A stretch of DNA of 11,860 bases from RGIG5472 sp051867615 (GTDB taxonomy: Bacteria; Bacillota; Clostridia; Oscillospirales; Oscillospiraceae): assembly GCA_051867615.1 (NCBI GenBank), contig JBJDYU010000040.1, positions 1-11,860 on the forward strand, given 5' to 3'. The position numbers and the translations under genes were made by a program. Positions 1 to 7,255 of the stretch are shown in pieces (positions within the stretch are counted from its first letter, which is position 1; each line of letters opens with the position of its first letter). The notes under the pieces are model-generated. The model saw nothing but the letters and a program-made list of their open reading frames with translations. It was not told the DNA's origin and did no database searches.

Positions 1-2
1 TC

Positions 3-44
3 CACTGGCTTTCTCCCATCGAATTTGCTGTCCAATATGTTTGA
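3..44 (+). CDS. C-terminal end of a possible IS3-type transposase (partial)
   Basis: The window opens inside a reading frame that ends at a TGA (42-44) and reads HWLSPIEFAVQYV before the stop. A terminal L-S-P-x-E-F segment is typical of the C-terminus of IS3-family (DDE, rve-domain) transposases, which often end in a conserved (L/K)SP..F(E) stretch. Only 13 residues are visible, so the family call rests on this short resemblance alone. The following 18-bp direct repeats would fit the end of an insertion sequence. It could equally be an unrelated gene end or chance coding. Confidence 0.3.
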   Translation, partial: HWLSPIEFAVQYV

Positions 45-62
45 CAATCCTACAAAGCCTGC

Positions 63-105
63 GACAAAGTCCCCCCTTTTTGCCTGTGACAAAGTCCCCC
101 CTTTT
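63..105. repeat. Two 18-bp direct repeats, 25-bp period
   Basis: The 18-mer GACAAAGTCCCCCCTTTT occurs exactly at 63-80 and again at 88-105, separated by 7 bases. The repeats lie between the possible transposase end and the pgsA terminator, so they may belong to the end of an insertion sequence (for example transposase-binding sites) or to a protein-binding array. No function can be shown from the window. The identity of the two copies is directly visible. Confidence 0.75.
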
Positions 106-119
106 CCCCGCAGTGTGCG

Positions 120-149
120 AAAAACGGAGCCGCCGAAACGGCGGCTCCG
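120..149 (-). terminator. Rho-independent terminator after pgsA
   Basis: On the minus strand an 11-bp perfect GC-rich stem (arms 139-149 and 125-135) with a 3-base loop is followed by five T residues (120-124 on the plus strand are A). It begins 5 bases beyond the pgsA stop codon and closes the leftward gene block. Confidence 0.88.
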
Positions 150-154
150 CTTTC

Positions 155-697
155 TTATTTCTTCTCCCGGAACACGTCCAGGTTCTTCGCGAAATACTCA
201 ACGCCCGAGTACACCGTCGTGACCAGAATCACGGCCTCGCACACCAGATCCACGGTCCGGCCCGCGGGGAACCAGCTCTCCGCCGTCAGCATCATGACGC
301 AGAGGGCCACCATGGTGCAGGAGGTCTTGATCTTCCCCGACCAGGCCGCCGCGATGACCCGGCCCTGCTCCACGGCGCAAAGCCGCATACCGGAAACGGC
401 AAACTCCCGCAGCAGCACCACAGCCAGCACCCAGCCGGGCATCTGTCCGCACTCGACAAAATAGCACATGGCAGCCATGACCAGCATCTTGTCCGCCAGC
501 GGGTCCATGAACTTGCCGATGTTGGTGATCTGGTTATAGTGCCGGGCGATGTAGCCGTCGGCAAAGTCCGTCAGGCTCGCGAGAATGAACACGGCCAGGG
601 CCGCGTACCGGCAGCCGGGAAAGCCCCAGTACAGCAGCACCAGAAACACAGGGATCAGGGCGATGCGCAGCACCGTCAGCTTATTGGCAAGCGTCAT
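155..697 (-). CDS. pgsA: CDP-diacylglycerol--glycerol-3-phosphate 3-phosphatidyltransferase
   Basis: This 180-residue membrane enzyme makes phosphatidylglycerophosphate from CDP-diacylglycerol and glycerol 3-phosphate, the committed step to phosphatidylglycerol and cardiolipin. The CDP-alcohol phosphotransferase signature D-G-x2-A-R-x8-G-x3-D-x3-D is complete: D47, G48, A51, R52, G61, D65 and D69. The rest is a run of hydrophobic helices (about 8-23, 30-44, 72-100, 125-140, 150-164), and the length is normal for PgsA. The ATG overlaps the rimO stop as ATGA (694-697), implying translational coupling. It is the last gene of the leftward block and is followed at once by a strong terminator. CDP-alcohol transferases differ in acceptor; the rimO linkage, common in Clostridia, favours PgsA. 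Confidence 0.93.
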   Translation of the reverse strand: MTLANKLTVLRIALIPVFLVLLYWGFPGCRYAALAVFILASLTDFADGYIARHYNQITNIGKFMDPLADKMLVMAAMCYFVECGQMPGWVLAVVLLREFAVSGMRLCAVEQGRVIAAAWSGKIKTSCTMVALCVMMLTAESWFPAGRTVDLVCEAVILVTTVYSGVEYFAKNLDVFREKK

Positions 698-2028
698 TGT
701 TCATCTTCCTCCCAAACCTCGCCTGTCAGCTCGCCGTCCATCACGCCCGTGATGCGGACGGAGACGAAGCTCCCGGCGGAAATTTCCCGCTCCGCGGTAA
801 AATAGATGCGTCCGTCGATGTCCGGAGACTCGGCGTAGCTGCGGCCCGCGAAGCACTGGGCCTGCGCATCGAAGCCCTCGCACAGCACCTCCAGCACCCG
901 GCCCTGCTGGGCCTCGTTATATTCGTCGATGATGCGGCTCTGCACGTCCACCAGCAGCTCCGCGCGGCGCTGGGCTTCCTCCGTGTCCACGCGCTCCATC
1001 TCCGCCGCCTCGGTCCCCTCCTCCGGCGAGAAGGGGAACACGCCCGCGCGCTGCAGCTTCACCTCAGAGAGGAACTCACAGAGCTCCTCGAATTCCGCCT
1101 CTCCCTCTCCGGGAAGGCCTGTGATGAGGCTCGTGCGGAACACCGCGCCAGGGATCTCCCGTTTCAGCTTTGCAAAGAGGTCCAGCAGAAACTGCTTGTC
1201 GCCCCGGCGGTGCATCTTCCGCAGCACCGCGTCGTTGCAGTGCTGGATGGGAATATCCAGATACTTCAAAATCTTCGGCTCCTCCGCGATGGTGCGGATC
1301 AGCTCGTCATCCAGTTCGTCAGGATAGAGGTAGTGCAGGCGGACCCAGTGGAAATTGAGCTTGCAAAGCTCGCGCAGCAGCTCGCTGAGGCGGCGTTTGC
1401 CGTAGCGGTCCACGCCGTAGCGGGTGATATCCTGCGCCACCACGATGATCTCCTGTACGCCCCGCAGGGCAAGGCCCTTAGCCTCCGCCAGGATATCCTC
1501 CATGGCGCGGCTGCGGTAGCGGCCCCGGAGGGACGGGATGACGCAGTAGGCGCAGCGGTTGTCGCAGCCCTCCGCGATGCGGAGATAGGCAAACCAGGAA
1601 GGCGTGCTCAGCACCCGGTCATACTCCTCCACCGGGGCGGAGATATCCCCGAAGCTGCGGTAGCGCTCTCCCGCCATGACCGCTTCCACGCCCTCCACGA
1701 TCTTTCCGTAGCTGCCGGTGCCGAGGATGCCGTCCACCTCCGGCAGCTCCGTCTCTATCTCCCGGGCGTAGCGCTGGGACAAGCAGCCCGTGACGATGAG
1801 CTTTTTCAGCTTCCCCTCCTGCTTCAGCTCCGCCATGGCGAGGATGTTCGCGATGGCCTCCTCCTTGGCGCTGTCGATGAAGCCGCAGGTGTTCACCACC
1901 GCCACGTCGGCCCCCTCCGGGTCCTGCCGCAGGGTATGACCCGCCGCCTCCACCAGCGCCATCATCTGCTCGCAGTTCACGAGGTTCTTGGCGCAGCCAA
2001 GGGATATGAATGCAACGTTATAGTGCAA
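694..2028 (-). CDS. rimO: Ribosomal protein S12 methylthiotransferase RimO
   Basis: RimO is a radical SAM enzyme that adds a methylthio group to the conserved aspartate of ribosomal protein S12. The 444-residue protein has the family order: an N-terminal UPF0004 domain with the three auxiliary-cluster cysteines C12 (LGCAKN), C48 (NTCGF) and C82 (TGCLSQ). Next come a radical SAM domain with C155-x3-C159-x2-C162 (EGCDNRCAYC), and a C-terminal TRAM-like domain from about 375. MiaB is the main alternative, but the SLGCAKN start and the pgsA linkage favour RimO. The start is TTG (2026-2028), supported by GGAGG at 2037-2041, 8 bases upstream. The upstream ATG near 2046 is in another frame. The stop overlaps the pgsA start by 4 bases, and recX ends 39 bases upstream. 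Confidence 0.93.
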   Translation of the reverse strand: MHYNVAFISLGCAKNLVNCEQMMALVEAAGHTLRQDPEGADVAVVNTCGFIDSAKEEAIANILAMAELKQEGKLKKLIVTGCLSQRYAREIETELPEVDGILGTGSYGKIVEGVEAVMAGERYRSFGDISAPVEEYDRVLSTPSWFAYLRIAEGCDNRCAYCVIPSLRGRYRSRAMEDILAEAKGLALRGVQEIIVVAQDITRYGVDRYGKRRLSELLRELCKLNFHWVRLHYLYPDELDDELIRTIAEEPKILKYLDIPIQHCNDAVLRKMHRRGDKQFLLDLFAKLKREIPGAVFRTSLITGLPGEGEAEFEELCEFLSEVKLQRAGVFPFSPEEGTEAAEMERVDTEEAQRRAELLVDVQSRIIDEYNEAQQGRVLEVLCEGFDAQAQCFAGRSYAESPDIDGRIYFTAEREISAGSFVSVRITGVMDGELTGEVWEEDEQ

Positions 2029-2036
2029 GGTATCGT

Positions 2037-2041
2037 CCTCC
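2037..2041 (-). promoter_or_regulatory. Ribosome binding site fixing the rimO TTG start
   Basis: The minus strand reads GGAGG here, 8 bases before the TTG at 2026-2028. No in-frame ATG or GTG nearby has a comparable site, so this decides the start. Confidence 0.7.
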
Positions 2042-2067
2042 CATATGTATGGTAAGCCGCCGCCGCC

Positions 2068-2694
2068 TTACGGCTCCGTCTCCGGGCAATCGTCCGTATA
2101 GCGCCGCAGGGCGGCGCGGACGTCGCCCCAGGCAAAGCCCCGGCGCAGCAGCGCGTCGGAAGCCCGTTTCAGCTCCTTTTCGTCCGGCTGCCGGCCCTTC
2201 CAGCGGCTTTGCAGCACGCGAGCGATGGTCTCCTCCGTATCCGGCGCGCCCGCCAGCGCCTCCTCCCAGAACTCCCGGTCCACGCCGTGCCGCCGCAGCT
2301 CCTCCCGGCAGCGGGCGGGCCCGTAGCCGGAGGCGCTGTAATGGCGCACCAGCAGCGCCGCGTAGGCCGCGTCGTCCAGCGCGCCGATGGCGGTGAGCCA
2401 TTCGGCGGCGTAGTCGGTCTCGGCTTCGGAAGCGCCGCGCTCTCGCAGCTTCTTCTCCAGGTCCGCCCGGGACATGGGCTTTCGCCCCAGCAGCCGGGCG
2501 GCCTCGGCCTTGGCGTCGGAGCAGCCAGCGGAGACGCGGAGCTGCCGCAGTTGCTCCTCCGTCAGCTCATCGCCGGCGCGAAGACCGTGGTCCAGCAGCT
2601 CCTGCTCCGTCAGCTTCAAAATCGAGCCGTCGGAGAGATAGGCCAGAATGCGGCCCTTTTTCCGCTTCGACGGCTCCAGCCGGTCAATCCTCAT
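2068..2694 (-). CDS. recX: Regulatory protein RecX
   Basis: RecX binds RecA filaments and modulates (usually inhibits) RecA recombinase activity. The 208-residue protein has the family character: a basic N-terminus followed by tandem three-helix repeats with the typical pattern of R-x-x-L-x-x-K-L (RADLEKKLRERG, about 75-86), L-D-D-x-x-Y-A (about 109-116) and a KGRQ segment near 164-167. Length matches Gram-positive RecX. Its ATG (2692-2694) lies inside the 3' end of recA, an 11-base overlap, so recX translation is probably coupled to recA. The ribosome binding site is weak, which fits coupling and low expression relative to RecA. Confidence 0.9.
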   Translation of the reverse strand: MRIDRLEPSKRKKGRILAYLSDGSILKLTEQELLDHGLRAGDELTEEQLRQLRVSAGCSDAKAEAARLLGRKPMSRADLEKKLRERGASEAETDYAAEWLTAIGALDDAAYAALLVRHYSASGYGPARCREELRRHGVDREFWEEALAGAPDTEETIARVLQSRWKGRQPDEKELKRASDALLRRGFAWGDVRAALRRYTDDCPETEP

Positions 2695-3769
2695 CGTTGA
2701 AATCGTCCGCAGACACGTCCACCGCGCGGCCCGCCGCCCGGGCGGCGATCTTGGCCTGGCCGGTCATGAGCTTGGAAAAGTCCTTGCGGACGGCGGCCTC
2801 CAGCCGGTCGGCCTCCTCGGGGTTGGCCTTCAGCCAGGCCTTGGCCGCGTCGCGGCCCTGGCCGATGCGCAGCTCGCCCATGGAGTACCAGGAGCCGGAC
2901 TTCTGCAGCAGATTCAGCCTCACGCCCAGGTCCAGCAGCTCTCCCTCCCGGGAGATACCCTCGCCGTACATGATGTCGAACTCCGCCTCGCGGAAGGGCG
3001 GCGCCACCTTGTTCTTCACGATCTTGGCCCGGGTGCGGTTGCCCACCACCTCCTGGCCGTTCTTCAGCGCCTCCACGCGGCGCACGTCGATGCGGACGGA
3101 GGCGTAGAATTTCAGCGCCCGGCCGCCGGTGGTGACCTCGGGGTTGCCGTACATGACGCCCACCTTCTCGCGGAGCTGGTTGATAAACACCACGATGCAG
3201 TTGGTCTTGCTGATGACGCCCGCAAGCTTGCGCAGCGCCTGGCTCATAAGCCGGGCGTGCAGGCCCACGAAGCTGTCGCCCATTTCGCCCTCGATCTCCG
3301 CCCGGGGCACCAGCGCCGCCACAGAGTCCACCACCACCACGTCGATGGCGCCGGAGCGCACCAGCGCTTCGGTGATCTCCAGCGCCTGCTCGCCGGTGTC
3401 CGGCTGGGAGATGAGCATCTCCTCGATGTTCACGCCCAGCGCCCGGGCGTAGGCCGGCTCCAGCGCGTGCTCCGCGTCCACGAAGGCCACCTCGCCCCCC
3501 AGCTTCTGGGCCTGCGCCAGAATGTGCAGCGCCAGCGTGGTCTTACCGGAGGACTCCGGCCCGTAGATCTCCACGATGCGGCCCTTGGGCACGCCGCCGA
3601 TGCCCAGCGCCAGATCCAGCGACAGCGAGCCCGTGGGGATCGCGTCCACATTGACCTCCATCCCGTCGCCCAGACGCATGATGGAGCCTTTGCCGTAGGC
3701 CTTCTCGATCTGCTGCATGGCGGCCTCGATGGCTTTTTTCTTCTCGGCGCTGCTGATTTCCTTTGCCAT
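2684..3769 (-). CDS. recA: Recombinase RecA
   Basis: RecA forms ATP-dependent filaments on single-stranded DNA, drives strand exchange in recombinational repair and stimulates LexA self-cleavage. The 361-residue sequence is full length. It has the N-terminal polymerisation helix (about 1-30), Walker A GPESSGKTT (70-78), the catalytic glutamate in FVDAEHA (E100), Walker B VVVVDSVAAL (144-153), the DNA-binding L2 region NPEVTTGGRALKF (209-221), and an acidic tail ending DDFNDED. The start is ATG with GGAGGA upstream (about 3778-3783). recX overlaps its 3' end. An 83-base gap to prmC contains a TATAAT, so recA may have its own promoter. No clear LexA box was found there. Confidence 0.98.
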   Translation of the reverse strand: MAKEISSAEKKKAIEAAMQQIEKAYGKGSIMRLGDGMEVNVDAIPTGSLSLDLALGIGGVPKGRIVEIYGPESSGKTTLALHILAQAQKLGGEVAFVDAEHALEPAYARALGVNIEEMLISQPDTGEQALEITEALVRSGAIDVVVVDSVAALVPRAEIEGEMGDSFVGLHARLMSQALRKLAGVISKTNCIVVFINQLREKVGVMYGNPEVTTGGRALKFYASVRIDVRRVEALKNGQEVVGNRTRAKIVKNKVAPPFREAEFDIMYGEGISREGELLDLGVRLNLLQKSGSWYSMGELRIGQGRDAAKAWLKANPEEADRLEAAVRKDFSKLMTGQAKIAARAAGRAVDVSADDFNDED

Positions 3770-3821
3770 AGCCTGTTCCTCCTGTCCGCGCGGCGAATGT
3801 GCCGCGGATTCTTTCTGTCAA

Positions 3822-3827
3822 ATTATA
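3822..3827 (-). promoter_or_regulatory. Possible recA promoter -10
   Basis: The minus strand reads TATAAT here, inside the prmC-recA gap and about 50 bases before the recA start. The matching -35 position (about 3844-3850) is a poor A-rich hexamer. A perfect TTGACA (3816-3821) overlaps the downstream side but has no good -10 at 16-18 bases. The site is therefore suggestive only. A 6-bp hairpin (about 3788-3806) would lie in the leader, just before the ribosome binding site. Confidence 0.35.
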
Positions 3828-3852
3828 TGAAAAGCATCTGTCTTTTTTGGTC

Positions 3853-4722
3853 TCAGTCCAGCGACTCGCAGACCGTGCCGTAGACCACCCGGGAGATATT
3901 TCCCGTGTCCTTCACGATCTGCAAATCGCCGAAGCCGGCGCGGCGCATGATGCGCAGCACCTCCTCCGCCTGACCGATCCCTACCTCGAAGTAGAGCCGG
4001 CCGTTTTTCACGAGGGCGGCGCGCCACTTCTCCGCAATGTCCCGGTAAAAGTCCAGCCCGTCCGCCCCGCCGTCCAGCGCCAGATGGGGCTCATAGTCCC
4101 GCACGGACGCGTCCAGTCCCGGAATATCGGCGGTGGGGATATAGGGAGGATTGCAGACGATGCAATCGAACTCCCCCAGGCTCCGCTCCGGGCGTTCCCG
4201 GGCGTCCATCTGCAGCGGCACCGCCCGGCCCGAGAGACCGCTGCGGCGGATGTTCTGCCGGCAGACCTTCAGCGCGTCGGCGGAAAGCTCCCCCAGCGTC
4301 ACATGGGCGTTTTCGCAGCGTTTGGCGATGGCGAGGCCCACGCAGCCGCTGCCGGCGCAGAGGTCCAGCACCCGGCAGGGGCCAAGGCCCTTCACATACG
4401 CCATGGCTTCCCCCGCCAGCACCTCCGTGTCCACCCGGGGGATCAGCACCGCCTCGGAGATATCGAGGGGCAGGCCGTAAAACTCCCACTCGCCGATGAG
4501 GTAGGCCACCGGCTCCCCCGCGAGGTGCCGCGCCTTCAGCGCCGCCACCTCCTGCACCACGCTCTCCGGCGCGTAGAGCCGTCCGTCCCGCACCAGCTCC
4601 TCCGCGGTCTTGCCCGCGGCAAAGCAGACCAGCTCCCTCGCCTCCAGCGTGGCGGCGGAGACACCGGCACGGCGCAGCTCCTGCCGTAGGTCCAGATACA
4701 GGTCGTTATACGTCACCGCCAC
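3853..4722 (-). CDS. prmC: Release factor glutamine N5-methyltransferase PrmC (HemK)
   Basis: PrmC methylates the glutamine of the GGQ motif of peptide release factors RF1 and RF2 using SAM. The 289-residue protein has an N-terminal helical domain (about 1-80) ending in the family segment PVAYLIGEWEFYG (71-83). SAM-binding motif I is VLDLCAGSGCVGLA (118-131), and the catalytic and substrate-binding motif is NPPY (191-194, NPPYIP). The start is GTG (4720-4722), 3 bases after the DUF1385 stop, so the pair is co-transcribed and probably coupled. In many Bacillota prmC sits between the DUF1385 gene and prfA; here recA follows instead and prfA is not in the window. Confidence 0.95.
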   Translation of the reverse strand: MAVTYNDLYLDLRQELRRAGVSAATLEARELVCFAAGKTAEELVRDGRLYAPESVVQEVAALKARHLAGEPVAYLIGEWEFYGLPLDISEAVLIPRVDTEVLAGEAMAYVKGLGPCRVLDLCAGSGCVGLAIAKRCENAHVTLGELSADALKVCRQNIRRSGLSGRAVPLQMDARERPERSLGEFDCIVCNPPYIPTADIPGLDASVRDYEPHLALDGGADGLDFYRDIAEKWRAALVKNGRLYFEVGIGQAEEVLRIMRRAGFGDLQIVKDTGNISRVVYGTVCESLD

Positions 4723-4725
4723 GGC

Positions 4726-5685
4726 TCACCACTCGTCCTTCCCTTTTTCCTCCGGGATCACCGGCAGCATGGAGGCGATGGCCACCTCCAGCATCTGCAG
4801 GTCCGGCTCGTTGGTGGTAAAGTTCTGCAGCCACATACCGGGCTTGGAGAGCAGACGGGTCACGGCGTTGTCGTGCCGGCCCACATAGCGGTTGAATTCA
4901 TAGGTCACGCCCACGATGAAGGGCAGCAGCAGCAGATGCAGCCCCATGCGCACCCACATATTGCGCCACTCCACATAGGAGAACACCACGCTGGAGACCA
5001 GAATGGACACCACGATGACCACGAACAGGAAGCTGGTGCCGCAGCGGGGATGGTGCTTGGGCATCTGCGCGGCGTTCTCCGGCGTCAGCGGCAGGCCGCG
5101 CTCGTAGCAGAAAATGGTCTTATGCTCCGCTCCGTGATAGGCGAAGACCCGCTTAATATCCTTCTGTTTGGAGCAGAGGATGAGATAGGCCAGAAAGATG
5201 AGGATGCGCACCGCGCCCTCGATCAGGTTATGTACGGCGGGGCTGCTGATATAGGGGTCCACGAGACCCGCGAGGAAGGTGGGCAGCAGGAAGAACAGCC
5301 CCACAGTCAGCGCCACGCTCAGCACCACAGAGAGGGCCACCACGGCCTTTTCCAGCTTTTCGCTGCCGAGCGTCCTCTCCAGCCACTTTTCAAACTTTGA
5401 CGGCTCCGCTTCCTCCTCCGGGAAGAAGTCCGCGGAGTACATCAGCGCCTTCACGCCCTGTACGAGCGCGCCGATGAAGTTCACCGCGCCGCGGATCACC
5501 GGCCAGCCCAGAATGGGATAGCGGTCCTTCACAAAGCGCAGCTCCTCCACCTTCACCACGATCTCGCCCTGCTGGTTGCGCACGGCGATGGCCTGCTTTT
5601 CCGGACCGCGCATCATCACGCCCTCGATGAGGGCCTGTCCGCCGATGCTGGTGCGAAATGCGCAGGATTGCTTGTTTTCTGCCAT
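4726..5685 (-). CDS. DUF1385 (YqhQ-like) membrane protein
   Basis: This is a DUF1385 family protein of unknown biochemical role. With the chosen start it has 319 residues. Visible family motifs are IGGQALIEGVMMRGP (14-28), FAYHGAEHKT (181-190) and HHPRCGTSF (211-219). Four hydrophobic segments lie at about 113-141, 155-172, 217-237 and 247-263. The histidine and cysteine pattern looks like a metal or active site, but that is inference. The ATG at 5683-5685 is preceded by AAAGGAA (5692-5698) and matches the family N-terminus. An upstream in-frame extension to 5763 would run through the promoter and leader hairpin and is not accepted. In Bacillota DUF1385 genes are commonly next to prmC, as here. 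Confidence 0.9.
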   Translation of the reverse strand: MAENKQSCAFRTSIGGQALIEGVMMRGPEKQAIAVRNQQGEIVVKVEELRFVKDRYPILGWPVIRGAVNFIGALVQGVKALMYSADFFPEEEAEPSKFEKWLERTLGSEKLEKAVVALSVVLSVALTVGLFFLLPTFLAGLVDPYISSPAVHNLIEGAVRILIFLAYLILCSKQKDIKRVFAYHGAEHKTIFCYERGLPLTPENAAQMPKHHPRCGTSFLFVVIVVSILVSSVVFSYVEWRNMWVRMGLHLLLLPFIVGVTYEFNRYVGRHDNAVTRLLSKPGMWLQNFTTNEPDLQMLEVAIASMLPVIPEEKGKDEW

Positions 5686-5711
5686 GAGTCGTTCCTTTCC
5701 CGGCTGCGAAA

Positions 5712-5727
5712 AGGGGCAAACGCCCCT
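5712..5727 (-). terminator. Short hairpin with T-run in the DUF1385 leader
   Basis: On the minus strand AGGGGC and GCCCCT form a 6-bp stem with a GTTT loop, followed by TTT then C. It lies between the candidate DUF1385 -10 and its ribosome binding site, and downstream of the histidine kinase stop. It may be a weak terminator for the kinase operon or an attenuator-like leader hairpin. The stem and T-run are short, so termination is uncertain. Confidence 0.35.
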
Positions 5728-5742
5728 GTTTTTCTCAGCCAC

Positions 5743-5771
5743 AGTATAACATAGCTGCTTCAAAAATGCAA
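5743..5771 (-). promoter_or_regulatory. Candidate promoter of the DUF1385-prmC block
   Basis: On the minus strand TTGCAT (5766-5771), a 17-base spacer and TATACT (5743-5748) form a reasonable sigma-A type promoter. It lies about 60 bases upstream of the DUF1385 ATG and just after the histidine kinase stop codon. Confidence 0.5.
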
Positions 5772-5789
5772 CAAAAGTTCGATTTATTC

Positions 5790-7226
5790 TCAGAGTTTTC
5801 CCTCGTCCACCGGGAAGCGGAGGGTGCAGACCACGCCGCCGCCCTCGGCGTTGGCGATCTCGAAGACGCCGCCCTGCCGCCGCATGATCTCGTCGCAGAC
5901 CGCAAGGCCGATACCGCTGCCCCGGGCCTTGGAGGAGCCTTTATAGAATTTCTGCTTCACATAGGGCAGCTCCGCCTCGGGGATGCCCGGGCCGTAGTCC
6001 CGGATGCGGATCACCAGCTCCTCCGCCTCCTTTGCGAAGGAGGCGGCGATGCGGCGGCCGCTGCCGCCGTGCTTGGCGGCGTTGTCCAGGACGTTGCAGA
6101 ACACCTGCCGCAGCCGCTCCGGGTCGCCCTCGATGACGGGACATTCCTCCACGCCGCCGTCGTCATAGCTCAGCTCGATGCCGTCCTGCCGGAACAGGCT
6201 CCGGTAGGTGTAGACCGTGTCCTCGAACTCCGCCTGCAGATCGATGGGCTGCAGGCGCAGCGTAAAGCGGCCGTCCTGCATCTTGGAGAAGTCCAGCAGC
6301 TCCTCCACCATGTTGGTCAGGCGATTGGTCTCCTTCCGGATGATGCCCAGACCCCGGCGCAGCTCCTCCGCGTCGATGCCGTCCTTCGCGTCCTCCTCCA
6401 TGGTCTCCACCCAGCCGTTGATGGCGGTGAGCGGCGTGCGCAGCTCGTGGGAGACGGAGGAGATGAACTCCTGCTCCATTTTCTCCGTCTGGCTGATCTT
6501 CAGCGACATCTCGTTGACGTTTTGCACCAGCTGGCCCAGCTCGCCCTCGTAGCGGTTCTCCACCTGAATGCCGTAGCTGCCGGCGGCGATGCGCTTGGCA
6601 GCCTCGGAGACGCTGACCACGGGCTTGACCACGCTGTTGACGAAAAGAAGGCTCGCCACCAGCACCAGTCCCATGCCCGCAAGGGCCATCAGCACCGCGG
6701 CCCCCATGTCCATGACGACACGCCGGTTCACTTGCCGCAGAGACGTCACATAGCGCATGACGCCCACGATGCGGCCGTTGTAGGTCAGCGGCGCGGAGAC
6801 GGCGATGATGCTCTCTCCCGTCACGGGATCGCTGCCCTGAAAGACGCCGGGCTCCCCTTTCTCCAGCGCATCGGAAACGTCGCTGGTGCGGGGGGAGGTG
6901 CCGGTGGTGATGCCGTAGCTGGAGGCCTGTATGCGGCCGGAGGAGTTGATGAACTGCAGCTCCAGACGGTCCTTATCCTCGTCCGTCTTGGTCAGGTCCG
7001 CCGCCACGCGGTAATACTCGCCGTAGCTTCCCACGGCGCTGCTGTTCATCCATTCCGCCGCCGCCTGCGCCTTTTCCGTCAGGTTGGTGATAATGCTCTG
7101 ATAGTAATAGTTGACGACGCCGGCGGAAAACAGCAGCAGCGCCATCATCAGCAGCAGGAAGATGGGCATGATGATGCTCACCATCCAGCGCTGGCGCAGG
7201 CTTTCCGCCCCCAGCTTTTTCGGCAC
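5790..7226 (-). CDS. Membrane sensor histidine kinase (HAMP, HisKA, HATPase_c)
   Basis: This is a two-component sensor of 478 residues, presumed to phosphorylate the response regulator encoded just upstream. Domains in order: TM1 about 14-38; an extracytoplasmic PDC/CACHE-like sensor of about 130 residues (40-170); TM2 about 172-197; HAMP about 197-250; HisKA with SHELRTPL (phospho-accepting H260). Next is HATPase_c with the N box NVLDNAAKH (378-386), G1 DYGPGIP (410-416), F box QKFYKG (425-430) and G2 GSGIGLAV (436-443). All catalytic motifs are intact. The start is GTG (7224-7226) with AAAGGAGG (7233-7240) 6 bases away. It lies 29 bases after the regulator gene. The PhoR/WalK-like layout does not reveal the signal, but the co-operonic lipoprotein may help sense it. 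Confidence 0.95.
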   Translation of the reverse strand: MPKKLGAESLRQRWMVSIIMPIFLLLMMALLLFSAGVVNYYYQSIITNLTEKAQAAAEWMNSSAVGSYGEYYRVAADLTKTDEDKDRLELQFINSSGRIQASSYGITTGTSPRTSDVSDALEKGEPGVFQGSDPVTGESIIAVSAPLTYNGRIVGVMRYVTSLRQVNRRVVMDMGAAVLMALAGMGLVLVASLLFVNSVVKPVVSVSEAAKRIAAGSYGIQVENRYEGELGQLVQNVNEMSLKISQTEKMEQEFISSVSHELRTPLTAINGWVETMEEDAKDGIDAEELRRGLGIIRKETNRLTNMVEELLDFSKMQDGRFTLRLQPIDLQAEFEDTVYTYRSLFRQDGIELSYDDGGVEECPVIEGDPERLRQVFCNVLDNAAKHGGSGRRIAASFAKEAEELVIRIRDYGPGIPEAELPYVKQKFYKGSSKARGSGIGLAVCDEIMRRQGGVFEIANAEGGGVVCTLRFPVDEGKL

Positions 7227-7232
7227 GGCACG

Positions 7233-7240
7233 CCTCCTTT
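7233..7240 (-). promoter_or_regulatory. Strong ribosome binding site for the histidine kinase GTG start
   Basis: The minus strand reads AAAGGAGG here with a 6-base spacer to GTG at 7224-7226. It supports the non-ATG start. Confidence 0.75.
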
Positions 7241-7255
7241 CTCAAGCGCAGCCCC

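Noticed and set aside
63..105. CRISPR-like array at the left edge
   Set aside because: Only two 18-bp copies with a 7-base gap; spacing and number do not fit a CRISPR array.
697..2055. Long plus-strand open frame of 452 codons opposite rimO
   Set aside because: Antisense shadow of a GC-rich gene: histidine-, leucine- and alanine-rich with no domains. rimO on the other strand is unambiguous.
2648..3883. Plus-strand open frame of 411 codons opposite recA
   Set aside because: Antisense of recA, with no ribosome binding site and no domain.
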